Source of the DNA: Candidatus Poribacteria bacterium
GTDB lineage: Bacteria; Poribacteria; WGA-4E; WGA-3G
Direction: 5' to 3'
Assembly: GCA_022821495.1 (NCBI GenBank)
Contig: JAJEDN010000044.1
Coordinates: 1 to 64,000 of the forward strand
DNA length: 64,000 bases
Both the position numbers and the translations under genes were made by a program. Shown here piece after piece: positions 1-7,927 of the stretch. The notes below the pieces were generated by a model. That model was not told where the DNA came from, did not search any database, and saw nothing but the letters and a program-made list of their open reading frames with translations. Each line of letters begins with the position of its first letter. The stretch's first letter is position 1.

Positions 1-147
1 CGCGTATCAGGACACCAAAATGGGAAACTAACGCTCAGTGAAATCAATAGTAGTAAACAAGTCGTCCTTCAAGCAAAAGAAAACGAATATACTATCTTGA
101 AACGACTCAACTTCAAATATAAGGACGCTACTACATCCCAAACCTAA
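1..147 (+). CDS. C-terminal tail of a truncated protein
   Basis: The first reading frame is open from base 1 to a TAA at 145-147 and gives 48 residues, rich in Lys, Gln and Ser. The start lies outside the window. The following gene runs in the same direction about 50 bp downstream. No motif is recognisable and no function can be given. The stretch could also be a chance open frame, since 48 codons is short, but its composition is protein-like and a gene end is expected here. Confidence 0.4.
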   Translation, partial: RVSGHQNGKLTLSEINSSKQVVLQAKENEYTILKRLNFKYKDATTSQT

Positions 148-199
148 AGGATTGGGTCTTGTAGCGAAGATTAGATAAAATATATGGAAGGAATTGAAA

Positions 200-1528
200 A
201 TGAAAAGAATTGCAATTTTGACAATATGTATCTTTGCTTTAGCAGCTATTGCGACAATTGCATCGCAGCCAGAGGGTTTTGAAAAAAACTGGCACCACTG
301 GCGCGGCCCGTATGCAACAGGCACTGCAATTGACGCGAATCCACCTACAACGTGGAGCGAAACTGAAAACGTTCGATGGAAAGTGGCAATCCCCGGTATG
401 GGACACGCCGCGCCGATTATCTGGGAGGACAAAATCTTCATCCAGACGGCTATTGAGGTTAAGCCAGAGGAAAACAAATCCGAGGGGGATGAGAATCCAT
501 TCAGCGGCTTCTTTGGCGGAAATAAGGGGCCTATGTATAAATTTGACCTTCTCGCCGTTAATCGGAATGATGGGAGCATTCTTTGGCAGAAAACGCTCCG
601 AGAAACCCAGCCGCATGAAGGAACACACGGCGATGCGACTTACGCTTCAAACTCGCCGGTTACCGATGGCGAACACGTCTACGCCTATTTCGGTTCACGC
701 GGGCTGTACTGCGTTGATATGATGGGCAACGTGAAGTGGGAAAAGGACATCGGTATCATGTATAAGAGTAACACCTTCGGTGAAGGGAGTTCCCCTGTCC
801 TCTACGACAACACGATTGTTATTCAACAGGATCACGAGCGGGATTCCTTCATCACAGCGCTCGATAAGCAGACAGGGGATGTCCTCTGGAAGGTTGATCG
901 TGATGAGAGAACCACCTGGTCCTCGCCTATTGTCGTTGAACATAATGGAAAAGCACATGTAGTTACCACAGGTACAAACCGCATCCGTAGTTACGATTTG
1001 GCGACGGGTGAGATTTTATGGGAAGGCAACGGATTGACACGTAACAGCATACCTTCGCCTGTAGCTGCTGGCGAGTTCGTTTATCTCATGAGCGGTTTCC
1101 GCGGTAATGCGTTCAGGGGCATTCACCTTGGGGAGGCTACAGGCGATATTACGGATTCCAATGCGATTGTCTGGGAATACAATCGGGATACACCGTATGT
1201 GCCATCCCCACTTCTCTATAAAGGTATCATCTATTTCTTAAAAAGCAACAGCGGTATTCTGACGGCTTTCAACGTTGAAACAGGCGTAGCATATTACGGT
1301 CCTCAACGGTTGCAAGGCGTATCAGGTGTGTATGCCTCAATTGTGGGTGCGTCAGATCGCGTCTACATCGCTGGCAGAGGCGGCACCGTCAACGTTATCC
1401 AGCACGGACCCGAGTTTAAGGTCTTGGCAGAAAACAAACTCGACGATAGTTTCAACGCGTCGCCAGCGATTGTCGGTTCAGAGTTATACCTCCGCGGGGG
1501 TCAACATCTGTATTGCATCGCGGAGTAA
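200..1528 (+). CDS. Exported PQQ-like beta-propeller repeat protein
   Basis: A 442-residue protein with an N-terminal signal peptide: a basic MKR start, a hydrophobic core to about residue 20, then a likely cleavage site near ASQ. The mature part holds repeated blades with the pattern ALDKQTGDVLWK and YDLATGEILWEG, typical of the PQQ-binding-like (BamB/YvrL type) beta-propeller superfamily. A TTG at 194 could extend it by two residues, but GGAAGG at 186-191 is correctly spaced from ATG 200. It is probably periplasmic or outer-membrane associated. Propellers of this kind in environmental bacteria are often annotated PQQ-binding without cofactor evidence, so enzymatic activity should not be assumed. 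The 3' end is closed by a perfect palindrome. Confidence 0.85.
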   Translation: MKRIAILTICIFALAAIATIASQPEGFEKNWHHWRGPYATGTAIDANPPTTWSETENVRWKVAIPGMGHAAPIIWEDKIFIQTAIEVKPEENKSEGDENPFSGFFGGNKGPMYKFDLLAVNRNDGSILWQKTLRETQPHEGTHGDATYASNSPVTDGEHVYAYFGSRGLYCVDMMGNVKWEKDIGIMYKSNTFGEGSSPVLYDNTIVIQQDHERDSFITALDKQTGDVLWKVDRDERTTWSSPIVVEHNGKAHVVTTGTNRIRSYDLATGEILWEGNGLTRNSIPSPVAAGEFVYLMSGFRGNAFRGIHLGEATGDITDSNAIVWEYNRDTPYVPSPLLYKGIIYFLKSNSGILTAFNVETGVAYYGPQRLQGVSGVYASIVGASDRVYIAGRGGTVNVIQHGPEFKVLAENKLDDSFNASPAIVGSELYLRGGQHLYCIAE

Positions 1529-1533
1529 GTAGT

Positions 1534-1568
1534 AGTTGTAGGGGCTGGGTAACCCAGCCCCTACAACT
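1534..1568. terminator. Perfect 17-bp inverted repeat between convergent genes
   Basis: Bases 1534-1550 are perfectly complementary to 1552-1568 and centre on GGGTAACCC. The palindrome fills the 43-bp gap between two convergent stop codons, so it can act as a bidirectional terminator. It lacks a long T tract. It may equally be a mobile palindromic repeat, since other palindromes in the window sit in the same kind of place. Confidence 0.6.
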
Positions 1569-1571
1569 TAC

Positions 1572-2318
1572 CTAATACGTGGCTCTTCCGCCGCTGACAT
1601 CGTAACACTGTCCTGTCACGAAACTCGCCTCATCTGAAGCCAAGAAATTCACGACAGCGGCGACTTCCTCCGGTTTCCCAACGCGTCCTAACGGAATCTT
1701 GCCCACCATATAGTCAATTGTAGATTGTGCCATGCCCTCCAAAATCGGTGTTTGGATTACCGCAGGTGATACCGCGTTCACACGGATGTTATAGTCCGTC
1801 ACCTCTTTCGCGAGTGCTTTCGTGAGGCAGATAACGCCAGCTTTAGATACCGAATACGGAATAAGCGTGGGATTCCCCTCTTTGCCAGCAATTGAGGCAA
1901 TATTCACGATTCTGCCGTAGTTTTGCGCGATCATCGGTGCGATCACCGCCTTACAACACAAAAACACACCCGTGAGGTTTACGCCCATGACTGTATCCCA
2001 ATCTGATTCTTCCAAGTCTGTCAAAGGCAGCGTCCGTCCCGCGATTCCGGCGTTGTTGACGAGAATATCAACGCGACCGAAGTTTGAAATCACCTTTTCG
2101 ACGGCAGCATTAACATCCTCGGACTGTGAAACATTCGCTTGAAGAGGCAGTGCGTTACGTCCGATGTCCTCAATCTGCTGTGCCACCGCTTCCGCTGCCG
2201 CCATGTTCAAATCCATGATAGCGACATCCGCGCCAGCGTTTGCAAGTCTGATGGCAATTGCTCTACCGATACCTTGTCCTGCGCCTGTCACAATCGCAAT
2301 TTTATGCGTTAGATTCAT
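1572..2318 (-). CDS. SDR-family oxidoreductase (FabG-like)
   Basis: A 248-residue classical short-chain dehydrogenase/reductase. It shows the NAD(P)-binding TGAGQGIG motif at residues 11-18, the NNAG motif at about 88-91, and the catalytic Ser142, Tyr155 and Lys159 (YSVSK). Length and motifs fit 3-oxoacyl-ACP reductase or sugar/alcohol dehydrogenases; the substrate cannot be read from sequence. The start is ATG 2318, preceded on the minus strand by AGGAGGG. A longer frame from 2378 has no such site. It lies 85 bp downstream of the repeat protein at 2404-3630, so the two are probably cotranscribed. Confidence 0.9.
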   Translation of the reverse strand: MNLTHKIAIVTGAGQGIGRAIAIRLANAGADVAIMDLNMAAAEAVAQQIEDIGRNALPLQANVSQSEDVNAAVEKVISNFGRVDILVNNAGIAGRTLPLTDLEESDWDTVMGVNLTGVFLCCKAVIAPMIAQNYGRIVNIASIAGKEGNPTLIPYSVSKAGVICLTKALAKEVTDYNIRVNAVSPAVIQTPILEGMAQSTIDYMVGKIPLGRVGKPEEVAAVVNFLASDEASFVTGQCYDVSGGRATY

Positions 2319-2403
2319 TAAAATCCCTCCTGAGTTCCAAAAAATCGCCCAATTCAACGCCGGTCGCGTCAGCCTCATCTACGGTCTGGATCCATGCCAT
2401 TTT

Positions 2404-3630
2404 TTATTCCCCGATTACAACACCATATTCACCAACAACAGCACCTTTATGTCCGCTTTGGTAGTGGAGATGTCGTTCACCGACAATAGGTTGCGAACTT
2501 TGCGCCTCAACCGAACCGCGTACATTCCCCATCGCGCCTTCATCTACATCGGCACAACAGAACGGTTTAATCCGCCGATGTATCTGCCTTCGGACATCTC
2601 CTTTCTTATCACGGACAATGATGTTCACAAGTGCATCCGCTTCACCGACGTTGAGGAAACGGAACCAGTCTTTTGCACCGCTTGCGATTTCAGGGAAAAA
2701 GATTCGGAGCCCGACGTGCCCACCTTCCTCGGAGGCACCGGGTAGGTCAACAATCGCAGTCCCGCTGTGCATGTGCCGTTCAGCGACAATCGGTTGATCA
2801 GACCGAACCAACACGGAAGATTTGATTTTTATATCTTCCATCTTCGGCATCCAGCACTCAAAGGGGTCTAATTCGCGCTGCATCGTATTTACAGGTTCGC
2901 CGGTGCCGTCTTCATGTGCGATCAGTGTGACTTCACCTCGTTCTTTCCCAACATTGACGATGATCGCCCAGTCCCGCCACGCGGGTCCAGTTTCTGGGAA
3001 ATAGAGTGTGCGCGGTGCATCGGAAATCACCTGCCCGTATTGTCCGACACACGTCTTTCCACCTTGATAGTGGAGATGCCGTTCACCGACAATAGGCTGT
3101 GTGCTTTGGACTTCAAGTGTGCCAGCAATATTCCCCATGATACCTTCATTGATATCCCAACAGCACTGCGGTCTGATTCTGTGGTGGTGCTGCCGTGTAA
3201 TATCACCCCGTCTGTTCCGGACGATGATGTTTACCAAGGCATCCGCTTCACCGACGTTGAGAAACCGGAACCAGTCATGTGCGCCGGGCACCAATTCAGG
3301 GAAAAAGAGCCGGAGTCCGACGGTCTCATACTCCTCTGCAGCCCCGACGAAATCAAGGATGTTTGGATCCTTGTGCATGTGTCGTTCTGCGACAATCGGT
3401 TGATCTGCGGAAAACTGCATCGAAGAGTTTTCTTTAATTGCCTCAACATTCGGGGTCCAACATTCAAAAGGGGCTATCTCTTTCTGATCTGACCATGTCG
3501 GTTGCCCGTTCCGTGCGTGTCGGGCTATTATATTCACCTGAGTTTCCTCGGTCCCGACGTTAATGACTTGGACCCAATCTTCCCATTGGGGACCGACTTC
3601 TGGAAAATAAAGCGTTCTTGCGTTTGGCAT
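2404..3630 (-). CDS. Protein of four 101-residue repeats, unknown function
   Basis: A 408-residue protein without signal peptide or membrane segment. It consists entirely of four repeats in an A-B-A-B order. The signature QPIV(A/G)ERH(M/L)H occurs at residues 77, 178, 279 and 380, exactly 101 residues apart. Each repeat opens with (L)YFPE or FFPE, followed by a DW..(V/L)NVG block and a beta-rich stretch. The B repeats carry a CC pair (QCCW, FCCA) where the A repeats have ECW. The pattern resembles small beta-sandwich families such as sensory-rhodopsin-transducer-like or DUF5719-like domains; this is an inference from shape only. The start ATG 3630 follows AGGAGG. It is the first gene of a likely operon with the SDR enzyme. 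Confidence 0.8.
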   Translation of the reverse strand: MPNARTLYFPEVGPQWEDWVQVINVGTEETQVNIIARHARNGQPTWSDQKEIAPFECWTPNVEAIKENSSMQFSADQPIVAERHMHKDPNILDFVGAAEEYETVGLRLFFPELVPGAHDWFRFLNVGEADALVNIIVRNRRGDITRQHHHRIRPQCCWDINEGIMGNIAGTLEVQSTQPIVGERHLHYQGGKTCVGQYGQVISDAPRTLYFPETGPAWRDWAIIVNVGKERGEVTLIAHEDGTGEPVNTMQRELDPFECWMPKMEDIKIKSSVLVRSDQPIVAERHMHSGTAIVDLPGASEEGGHVGLRIFFPEIASGAKDWFRFLNVGEADALVNIIVRDKKGDVRRQIHRRIKPFCCADVDEGAMGNVRGSVEAQSSQPIVGERHLHYQSGHKGAVVGEYGVVIGE

Positions 3631-3648
3631 TAGTGCCTCCTATTTTAT

Positions 3649-3804
3649 TAACCCCCTAAAGAATCAGAATCAACGGTATGAATGCCGTATGGCATTCCCC
3701 GTATGGGCATTCACCGTATGGGCATTCACTGCCCCTTATCAGAGGAACTTTAAGAGAAAATGTTTTAAACCCCCTAAATCCCCCTTATCAGGGGGACTTT
3801 AAGA
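3649..3804. repeat. Two copies of the C-rich hairpin element, one interrupted
   Basis: This intergenic stretch holds an intact copy of the window-wide hairpin element at about 3763-3804 (TCCCCCT, loop TATC, AGGGGGA). A second copy is split: its left part is at 3649-3660 and its right part at 3732-3758. The 71 bp between contain three near-identical copies of a GTATGGGCATTC-like unit. The rest of the gap to the gene at 4028 is AT-rich and shows no gene. A TTGACA at 3991 has no correctly spaced -10 box. Confidence 0.75.
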
Positions 3805-4027
3805 GAAAATAAACGAAAAATTTGTTTCTATTGCTGTGCGTGGCATGAAAATTCAGTACATTGTGATAAATGCTACTGTTACTATTTTAACTTGCATATA
3901 TTTATATTTTCCACTACAATTTTGCGCAATCCCATTTAGGTCGTCTTTAACGCAAGGAATTTGCCTTCGTTCCACAATGACTAAATGGTTTTGACAACTT
4001 CTATATACACCGTGAGGAGAAAATTCA

Positions 4028-4315
4028 ATGGCAGCAAAAAAATTATCAGATGCGCAAATCCAAGCAAACCTTGAACACGTTGACGGTTGGACGATCGAAG
4101 ACGGTAAACTGCACAAGGAATTCCAATTCGATACTTTCGTTACGGCGTTTGGATTCATGGCACAACTCGCTTTGGTCGCCGAATCGATGAACCACCATCC
4201 AGAATGGTTCAACGTCTATAACCGCGTGACAATCGACCTAACGACCCACGATGCTGGCGGTATCAGCGAACTGGACTTTCAGTGGGCAAAACAGGCGGAT
4301 GCAATTAGCGGTTAA
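4028..4315 (+). CDS. 4a-hydroxytetrahydrobiopterin dehydratase (PCD/DCoH family)
   Basis: A 95-residue protein with the full PCD/DCoH signature: NHHPEW followed by [12 protein letters not shown] near the C terminus. The family dehydrates 4a-hydroxytetrahydrobiopterin, regenerating the cofactor of aromatic amino acid hydroxylases; many bacterial copies have roles in molybdopterin or other pterin chemistry. Length matches the family. GAGGAG lies just upstream of ATG 4028. It heads a three-gene plus-strand cluster with a D-2-hydroxyacid dehydrogenase and a Gfo/Idh protein, but no aromatic hydroxylase is nearby, so its partner is unknown. Confidence 0.92.
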   Translation: MAAKKLSDAQIQANLEHVDGWTIEDGKLHKEFQFDTFVTAFGFMAQLALVAESMNHHPEWFNVYNRVTIDLTTHDAGGISELDFQWAKQADAISG

Positions 4316-4347
4316 ATCAGTGTCTGTCGTCAGAAACGGAGAAACGC

Positions 4348-5295
4348 ATGGCTAAACTGAAAGTCTTAATTGGCAGTAGACAAGCCCCAGAAATTGAGGC
4401 GATGCTCTCTGATGTCCCAACGGGTGTTGAGGTTCGATTTTTACCGCACGGCGGCTCCTTACGTGAGCACATCGCTGATGTTGAGATTTTATTCGGACAT
4501 ATCGGTGAAGATGCGATGCCAAACGCGACCGCGCTTCGTTGGGTTCACCAGCCACACGCAGGCGTGGAAGGGTTTATGTACCCGGCTTTTAAAGAGAGTG
4601 ATGCCATGCTAACCAATTGCCGAGGTCTGTACGGTAGACAGATCGCTGAACACGCTTTCGCCTTGCTTTTGTCCATGACTCGGCAAATCCCGACGCAACT
4701 GGAATTCATGAAGACGAAGCATTGGGAACGCGTGCCGTGTATAGAACTGGCGGGAATGACGATGGGTATTTTGGGGCTTGGTGGTATCGGTAGAGCGATC
4801 GCTGTGCGGGCGCGAGCGTTTGAATTTAATGTCATCGCTGCTGATGTCGAACCGATGGATAAGCCTGAGACTGTCTCGGAACTCTTCGGTTTAGATGGAC
4901 TGATGGGATTCCTGGAGAAATCACACATCCTCGTGGTGTGCTGTCCAAGTACCCCCGAAACACATAAACTCCTATCACACGCGCAGTTCAATCAGATGCC
5001 AGATGAAAGTTACGTTGTGAATATCAGTCGTGGTAAGGTTATTGACGAAGCCGCATTGGTCGGAGCACTTCAGAGTGGGAAAATAGCGGGTGCGGGATTA
5101 GATGTGACTTATACGGAACCGTGTCCCCCGGAGAACCCGTTGTGGGAACAGCCGAACGTGATTTTGACCTCACACAGTGCAGGGGCCTCACAACACATTC
5201 GGAGGCGTGCTATGCAACTCTTTATTGATAATCTGCACCGCTATGTAGCAGGTGATCCCTTAGCCAACGTTGTTGATAAGCAGAAGGGATACTAA
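4348..5295 (+). CDS. D-2-hydroxyacid dehydrogenase (NAD-dependent)
   Basis: A 315-residue cytosolic enzyme of the D-isomer-specific 2-hydroxyacid dehydrogenase family. The Rossmann motif GLGGIGRA is at residues 143-150. The catalytic set reads Arg228 (NISRGK), Glu257 (YTEP) and His276 (TSHSAGA). It should reduce a 2-oxoacid to the D-hydroxyacid or the reverse. Candidates are glyoxylate/hydroxypyruvate or phosphoglycerate-type substrates, which cannot be separated here. It lies 32 bp after the pterin dehydratase and 28 bp before the Gfo/Idh gene, so the three are likely one transcript. Confidence 0.92.
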   Translation: MAKLKVLIGSRQAPEIEAMLSDVPTGVEVRFLPHGGSLREHIADVEILFGHIGEDAMPNATALRWVHQPHAGVEGFMYPAFKESDAMLTNCRGLYGRQIAEHAFALLLSMTRQIPTQLEFMKTKHWERVPCIELAGMTMGILGLGGIGRAIAVRARAFEFNVIAADVEPMDKPETVSELFGLDGLMGFLEKSHILVVCCPSTPETHKLLSHAQFNQMPDESYVVNISRGKVIDEAALVGALQSGKIAGAGLDVTYTEPCPPENPLWEQPNVILTSHSAGASQHIRRRAMQLFIDNLHRYVAGDPLANVVDKQKGY

Positions 5296-5323
5296 TAAAC
5301 CCCAACACAAAAATGGAGAAAAA

Positions 5324-6397
5324 ATGAGCGAAAAAACGTATCGTGCAGCGGCAATCGGGCATACCGGTGCTGGTAACTTCGGACACGGACTGCATACCCC
5401 GTACAAAAACATAGAGAATACTGAATTGATCGCAGTCTCGGATCCGAACGAAGAAGGCAGAGAAAAAGCTGCAGCGGAAGCAGGGGCATTGCGCAGTTAC
5501 GCTGACTATCGGGACATGCTTGAAAAAGAGGAACTTGACATCGTGAGCGTTTGTCCTCGCTGGACAACGGAGCATCTTGATATGGTAACTGCCTGTCTTG
5601 AGGCGGGGTGCAGTGTCTATTCCGAGAAACCGATGACGAGTACGCTCGCGGACGGTGATAAGATCGTTGAGACAGCGAAAGCGCGCGGATTAAAGGTCGC
5701 TGTAGCGCATCAGGCGGTCTATCTCCCCGCAACGCACGCTATCAAAGAGATGCTTGACGCTGGGAAAATCGGCACGATCCAAGCGATCTATGCCAGCGGT
5801 AAGCAGGATCATCGCGGTGGCGGCGAGGACATGATTGTTCTCGGCACGCACACGTTTAATATGATGCGCTTTTTTGTGGGGGATGTCGCATGGATGCAGT
5901 CTCATGTTACCACAGATGGCAAAGAAATTGCCTATGGTGATGACCATGAACCGACAGAACCTGTGGGACCCGTTGCCGGCGATTGTATCAACAGTTACTT
6001 CGCTTTCAAAAGCGGGGTTTCCGGATTTTTTCAGTCTCGGAGAGATCAGGCTGGCTCCGGTAGGTACGGCATGGAAATCGTTGGCAGTGATGGCACTTTC
6101 TCACTCCGGGGTGATGTTGCAAACCGACTTATGGTATATCCGTATCCGGTGCTGGTGCCTTCAAACACAGACCAAGAATGGGAAGCGATGGACTTAGACC
6201 AAACCCCTTTCTCCCAGGGTAATGAACTCGCGATTCGCGATCTGATTGATGCGATTGAGAACGACCGAAAACCCATCTCTGCGGCTGAAGACGCTGTCGC
6301 AGCGTTGGAGATGATCCTTGGTGCTTATGCGTCACAACTGACAGGACAACGCGTCTCTTTCCCGATAGCAAACCGAGAACACCCGCTAAGCAGATAA
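5324..6397 (+). CDS. Gfo/Idh/MocA-family oxidoreductase
   Basis: A 357-residue protein with an N-terminal dinucleotide-binding fold, the SEKPMT motif carrying the family's lysine, and a C-terminal alpha/beta domain with GTHTFNMMRFF, a typical position for the catalytic His. Members oxidise or reduce sugars and inositols with NAD(P). ATG 5324 with GGAG just before it is preferred over an upstream frame from 5270 that would overlap the preceding gene. Together with the hydroxyacid dehydrogenase it suggests sugar-acid catabolism. A second Gfo/Idh paralog is at 31538. Confidence 0.9.
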   Translation: MSEKTYRAAAIGHTGAGNFGHGLHTPYKNIENTELIAVSDPNEEGREKAAAEAGALRSYADYRDMLEKEELDIVSVCPRWTTEHLDMVTACLEAGCSVYSEKPMTSTLADGDKIVETAKARGLKVAVAHQAVYLPATHAIKEMLDAGKIGTIQAIYASGKQDHRGGGEDMIVLGTHTFNMMRFFVGDVAWMQSHVTTDGKEIAYGDDHEPTEPVGPVAGDCINSYFAFKSGVSGFFQSRRDQAGSGRYGMEIVGSDGTFSLRGDVANRLMVYPYPVLVPSNTDQEWEAMDLDQTPFSQGNELAIRDLIDAIENDRKPISAAEDAVAALEMILGAYASQLTGQRVSFPIANREHPLSR

Positions 6398-6414
6398 CAC
6401 TAAACTAATAGTAA

Positions 6415-6436
6415 GGCGAGGTCTCAGTACCTCGCC
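6415..6436. terminator. Hairpin between convergent genes
   Basis: GGCGAGGT at 6415-6422 pairs with ACCTCGCC at 6429-6436 across a 6-nt loop. It fills the 44-bp gap between the plus-strand Gfo/Idh gene and the minus-strand kinase gene. There is no T tract. The sequence belongs to a family of GGCGAGG-type palindromes, with a related copy at 31487. Confidence 0.55.
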
Positions 6437-6441
6437 ACCCC

Positions 6442-7158
6442 TTACACCGGTATCGTTTTCCGAATACCATTTTCATAACTAACCTCATAATCTCCTGCCG
6501 GTACATCCATCGCGCGCACAGCGAGTTCACCGAAAGTGATGAGCGGTTCCGAAAGCAGTAGCAACTCATCGAGCGATTCGGTGGGTGTTTTGTCTGTTGT
6601 ATCCAACACAATTTTACGTCCGCTATGTGCAAAGAGGGATTTATCAATTTCGTCCTGAAAAAGTTGTTTGAGGGTCGGAATATCGGCTTTTTTGATGATC
6701 TGGTACTCGTGTGGGTCCGTCTCCATCCGTTCCTCAATTGCGGCATCGCTGGCAGTCACGTGGATCATCACGACATCCGGTAACCGTGCTTCAATCACCT
6801 GTGTTTCATAGCCGCGCTGCGCGTTGACATGATACCTCGGATAATATGGACTCTCAGGGTCATCGCCATAGAAAGCGGAATAAATAAGTTCCTCAATGTG
6901 CCACCCGGCAATCATGGTATTCGGGTAGTTTTTGATCACCTCGACATGATACTGGAGTTGCATCCGTTGCATCCGTTCCTTTACATCGTCTGGGAAATGG
7001 ATGTACGCCGCTCTCGATTCGGGACTCAGCGTTGAATCGGGTATGGTGAAGTGATCATCAACGTGAACCCTTAATTTTCGATGCTGGTAATAGTTCGTTA
7101 ATAGGTCGACTAATGTCGATTTTCCTGCGTACTCAATGCCGACAAAGATACATCTCAT
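6442..7158 (-). CDS. P-loop nucleotide kinase-like protein
   Basis: A 238-residue protein with a Walker A loop at the extreme N terminus (GIEYAGKST, residues 6-14), followed by a VHVDDHF segment. This is the layout of thymidylate/deoxynucleoside-kinase-like and related small-molecule kinases. The rest is alpha/beta with no membrane segment, and the substrate is unknown. The start is ATG 7158 after GAGAGG; a frame extending to 7239 has no ribosome binding site and would run into the opposing promoter region. It is a single gene, convergent with the upstream cluster and divergent from the toxin-antitoxin-like pair. Confidence 0.75.
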   Translation of the reverse strand: MRCIFVGIEYAGKSTLVDLLTNYYQHRKLRVHVDDHFTIPDSTLSPESRAAYIHFPDDVKERMQRMQLQYHVEVIKNYPNTMIAGWHIEELIYSAFYGDDPESPYYPRYHVNAQRGYETQVIEARLPDVVMIHVTASDAAIEERMETDPHEYQIIKKADIPTLKQLFQDEIDKSLFAHSGRKIVLDTTDKTPTESLDELLLLSEPLITFGELAVRAMDVPAGDYEVSYENGIRKTIPV

Positions 7159-7272
7159 AAAAAACCTCTCGATTGAATCAATAAATAAACAACTTACGAA
7201 CACTGTGTTATATGTATCACGAAAATAGAAAAATGTCAAATACCTATTCCAATTTCCAATTTTTTCATCGTC

Positions 7273-7301
7273 TTGACAATGAGAGATTTGTAAGGTATAA
7301 T
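7273..7301 (+). promoter_or_regulatory. Consensus sigma-70 promoter for the toxin-antitoxin pair
   Basis: TTGACA at 7273-7278 and TATAAT at 7296-7301 are separated by exactly 17 bp, a perfect match to the housekeeping sigma-70 consensus. It lies about 39 bp before the start codon of the HicB-like gene. No other gene begins closer. Confidence 0.85.
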
Positions 7302-7339
7302 AATTTTAATCTGAGAGGTTTTAACATAAGGAGACACAG

Positions 7340-7642
7340 ATGGAAAAAATTCAGACCGTCAAAATCTACGATGCGGAATACGAAACAACCTATACCGCCC
7401 ACATCCAAAAAAACGGCTATGGATGGATAGGTTGGATACAGGAACATCCCAAGGTGAAATGCGAGGAGCGTACACAAGCCGTATTGCTGAAAACCCTCGA
7501 GAAAACGCTTTATGAAACTTTAGAAGCCGACTGGGAAGCATGGGATAAGCAGATAGAAGAGGACGCTAAAACAGGTAAACTTGATAAATTAGATAAAAAA
7601 GTCCTTGAGGACTTGAGGGCAGGTAGGTGCCAAGATCTATAA
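7340..7642 (+). CDS. HicB-like antitoxin (putative)
   Basis: A 100-residue protein. The N-terminal half (YTAHIQKNGYGWIGWI, then a TQAVLLKTLEKTL helix) resembles the partial RNase-H-like fold of HicB-type antitoxins. The C-terminal half is highly charged and helical (EEDAKTGKLDKLDKK), a usual toxin-binding or flexible part. AAGGAG precedes ATG 7340. The frame overlaps the beginning of a RelE/ParE-like toxin frame, the usual antitoxin-first order. Expression is driven by a consensus promoter. A role as antitoxin is inferred mainly from this context. Confidence 0.7.
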   Translation: MEKIQTVKIYDAEYETTYTAHIQKNGYGWIGWIQEHPKVKCEERTQAVLLKTLEKTLYETLEADWEAWDKQIEEDAKTGKLDKLDKKVLEDLRAGRCQDL

Positions 7643-7889
7643 AACAAGTCAAGAGTTCTGGGCACACTATTATAATCTCCCACTGGAGATCCAACGGCGC
7701 GCGGATAAGAATTTTGCTTTACTGAAGCAAGATCCCGAACACCCATCCCTAAATTTTAAAAAGGTTGGAAGAACACGTTGGTCGGTCAGAATCAACAGAA
7801 GCTATCGCGCTTTGGCACGTGAAGATAATGGAGCCTTTGTCTGGTTCTGGATCGGCAAGCACGACGAATATATACGACAAATCCGCTAA
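7617..7889 (+). CDS. RelE/ParE-like toxin without a standard start codon
   Basis: The frame is open from 7617 to a TAA at 7887-7889. From Lys at 7632 the product is about 85 residues. It has the RelE/HigB-like pattern: an SQEFW..YYNLP helix, ADKNFALLK, HPSLNFKKVG, WSVRINRSYRALA and the C-terminal WFWIGKHDEY. Such proteins are ribosome-dependent mRNA endonucleases or gyrase poisons. It overlaps the 3' end of the HicB-like gene in a different frame. No ATG, GTG or TTG is available in frame between the preceding stop (7614-7616) and the conserved N terminus. Translation may use a rare start (ATC or GTA), frameshifting, or may be lost. Functional state is therefore uncertain. Confidence 0.6.
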   Translation, partial: GQVGAKIYKTSQEFWAHYYNLPLEIQRRADKNFALLKQDPEHPSLNFKKVGRTRWSVRINRSYRALAREDNGAFVWFWIGKHDEYIRQIR

Positions 7890-7927
7890 TGAAAACACTC
7901 TAAAAAATTATCCTACAAATAACTACC

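Noticed and set aside
3991..4010. TTGACA followed by TATATAC as a promoter for the pterin dehydratase
   Set aside because: The spacing between the two boxes is far too short for a sigma-70 promoter.
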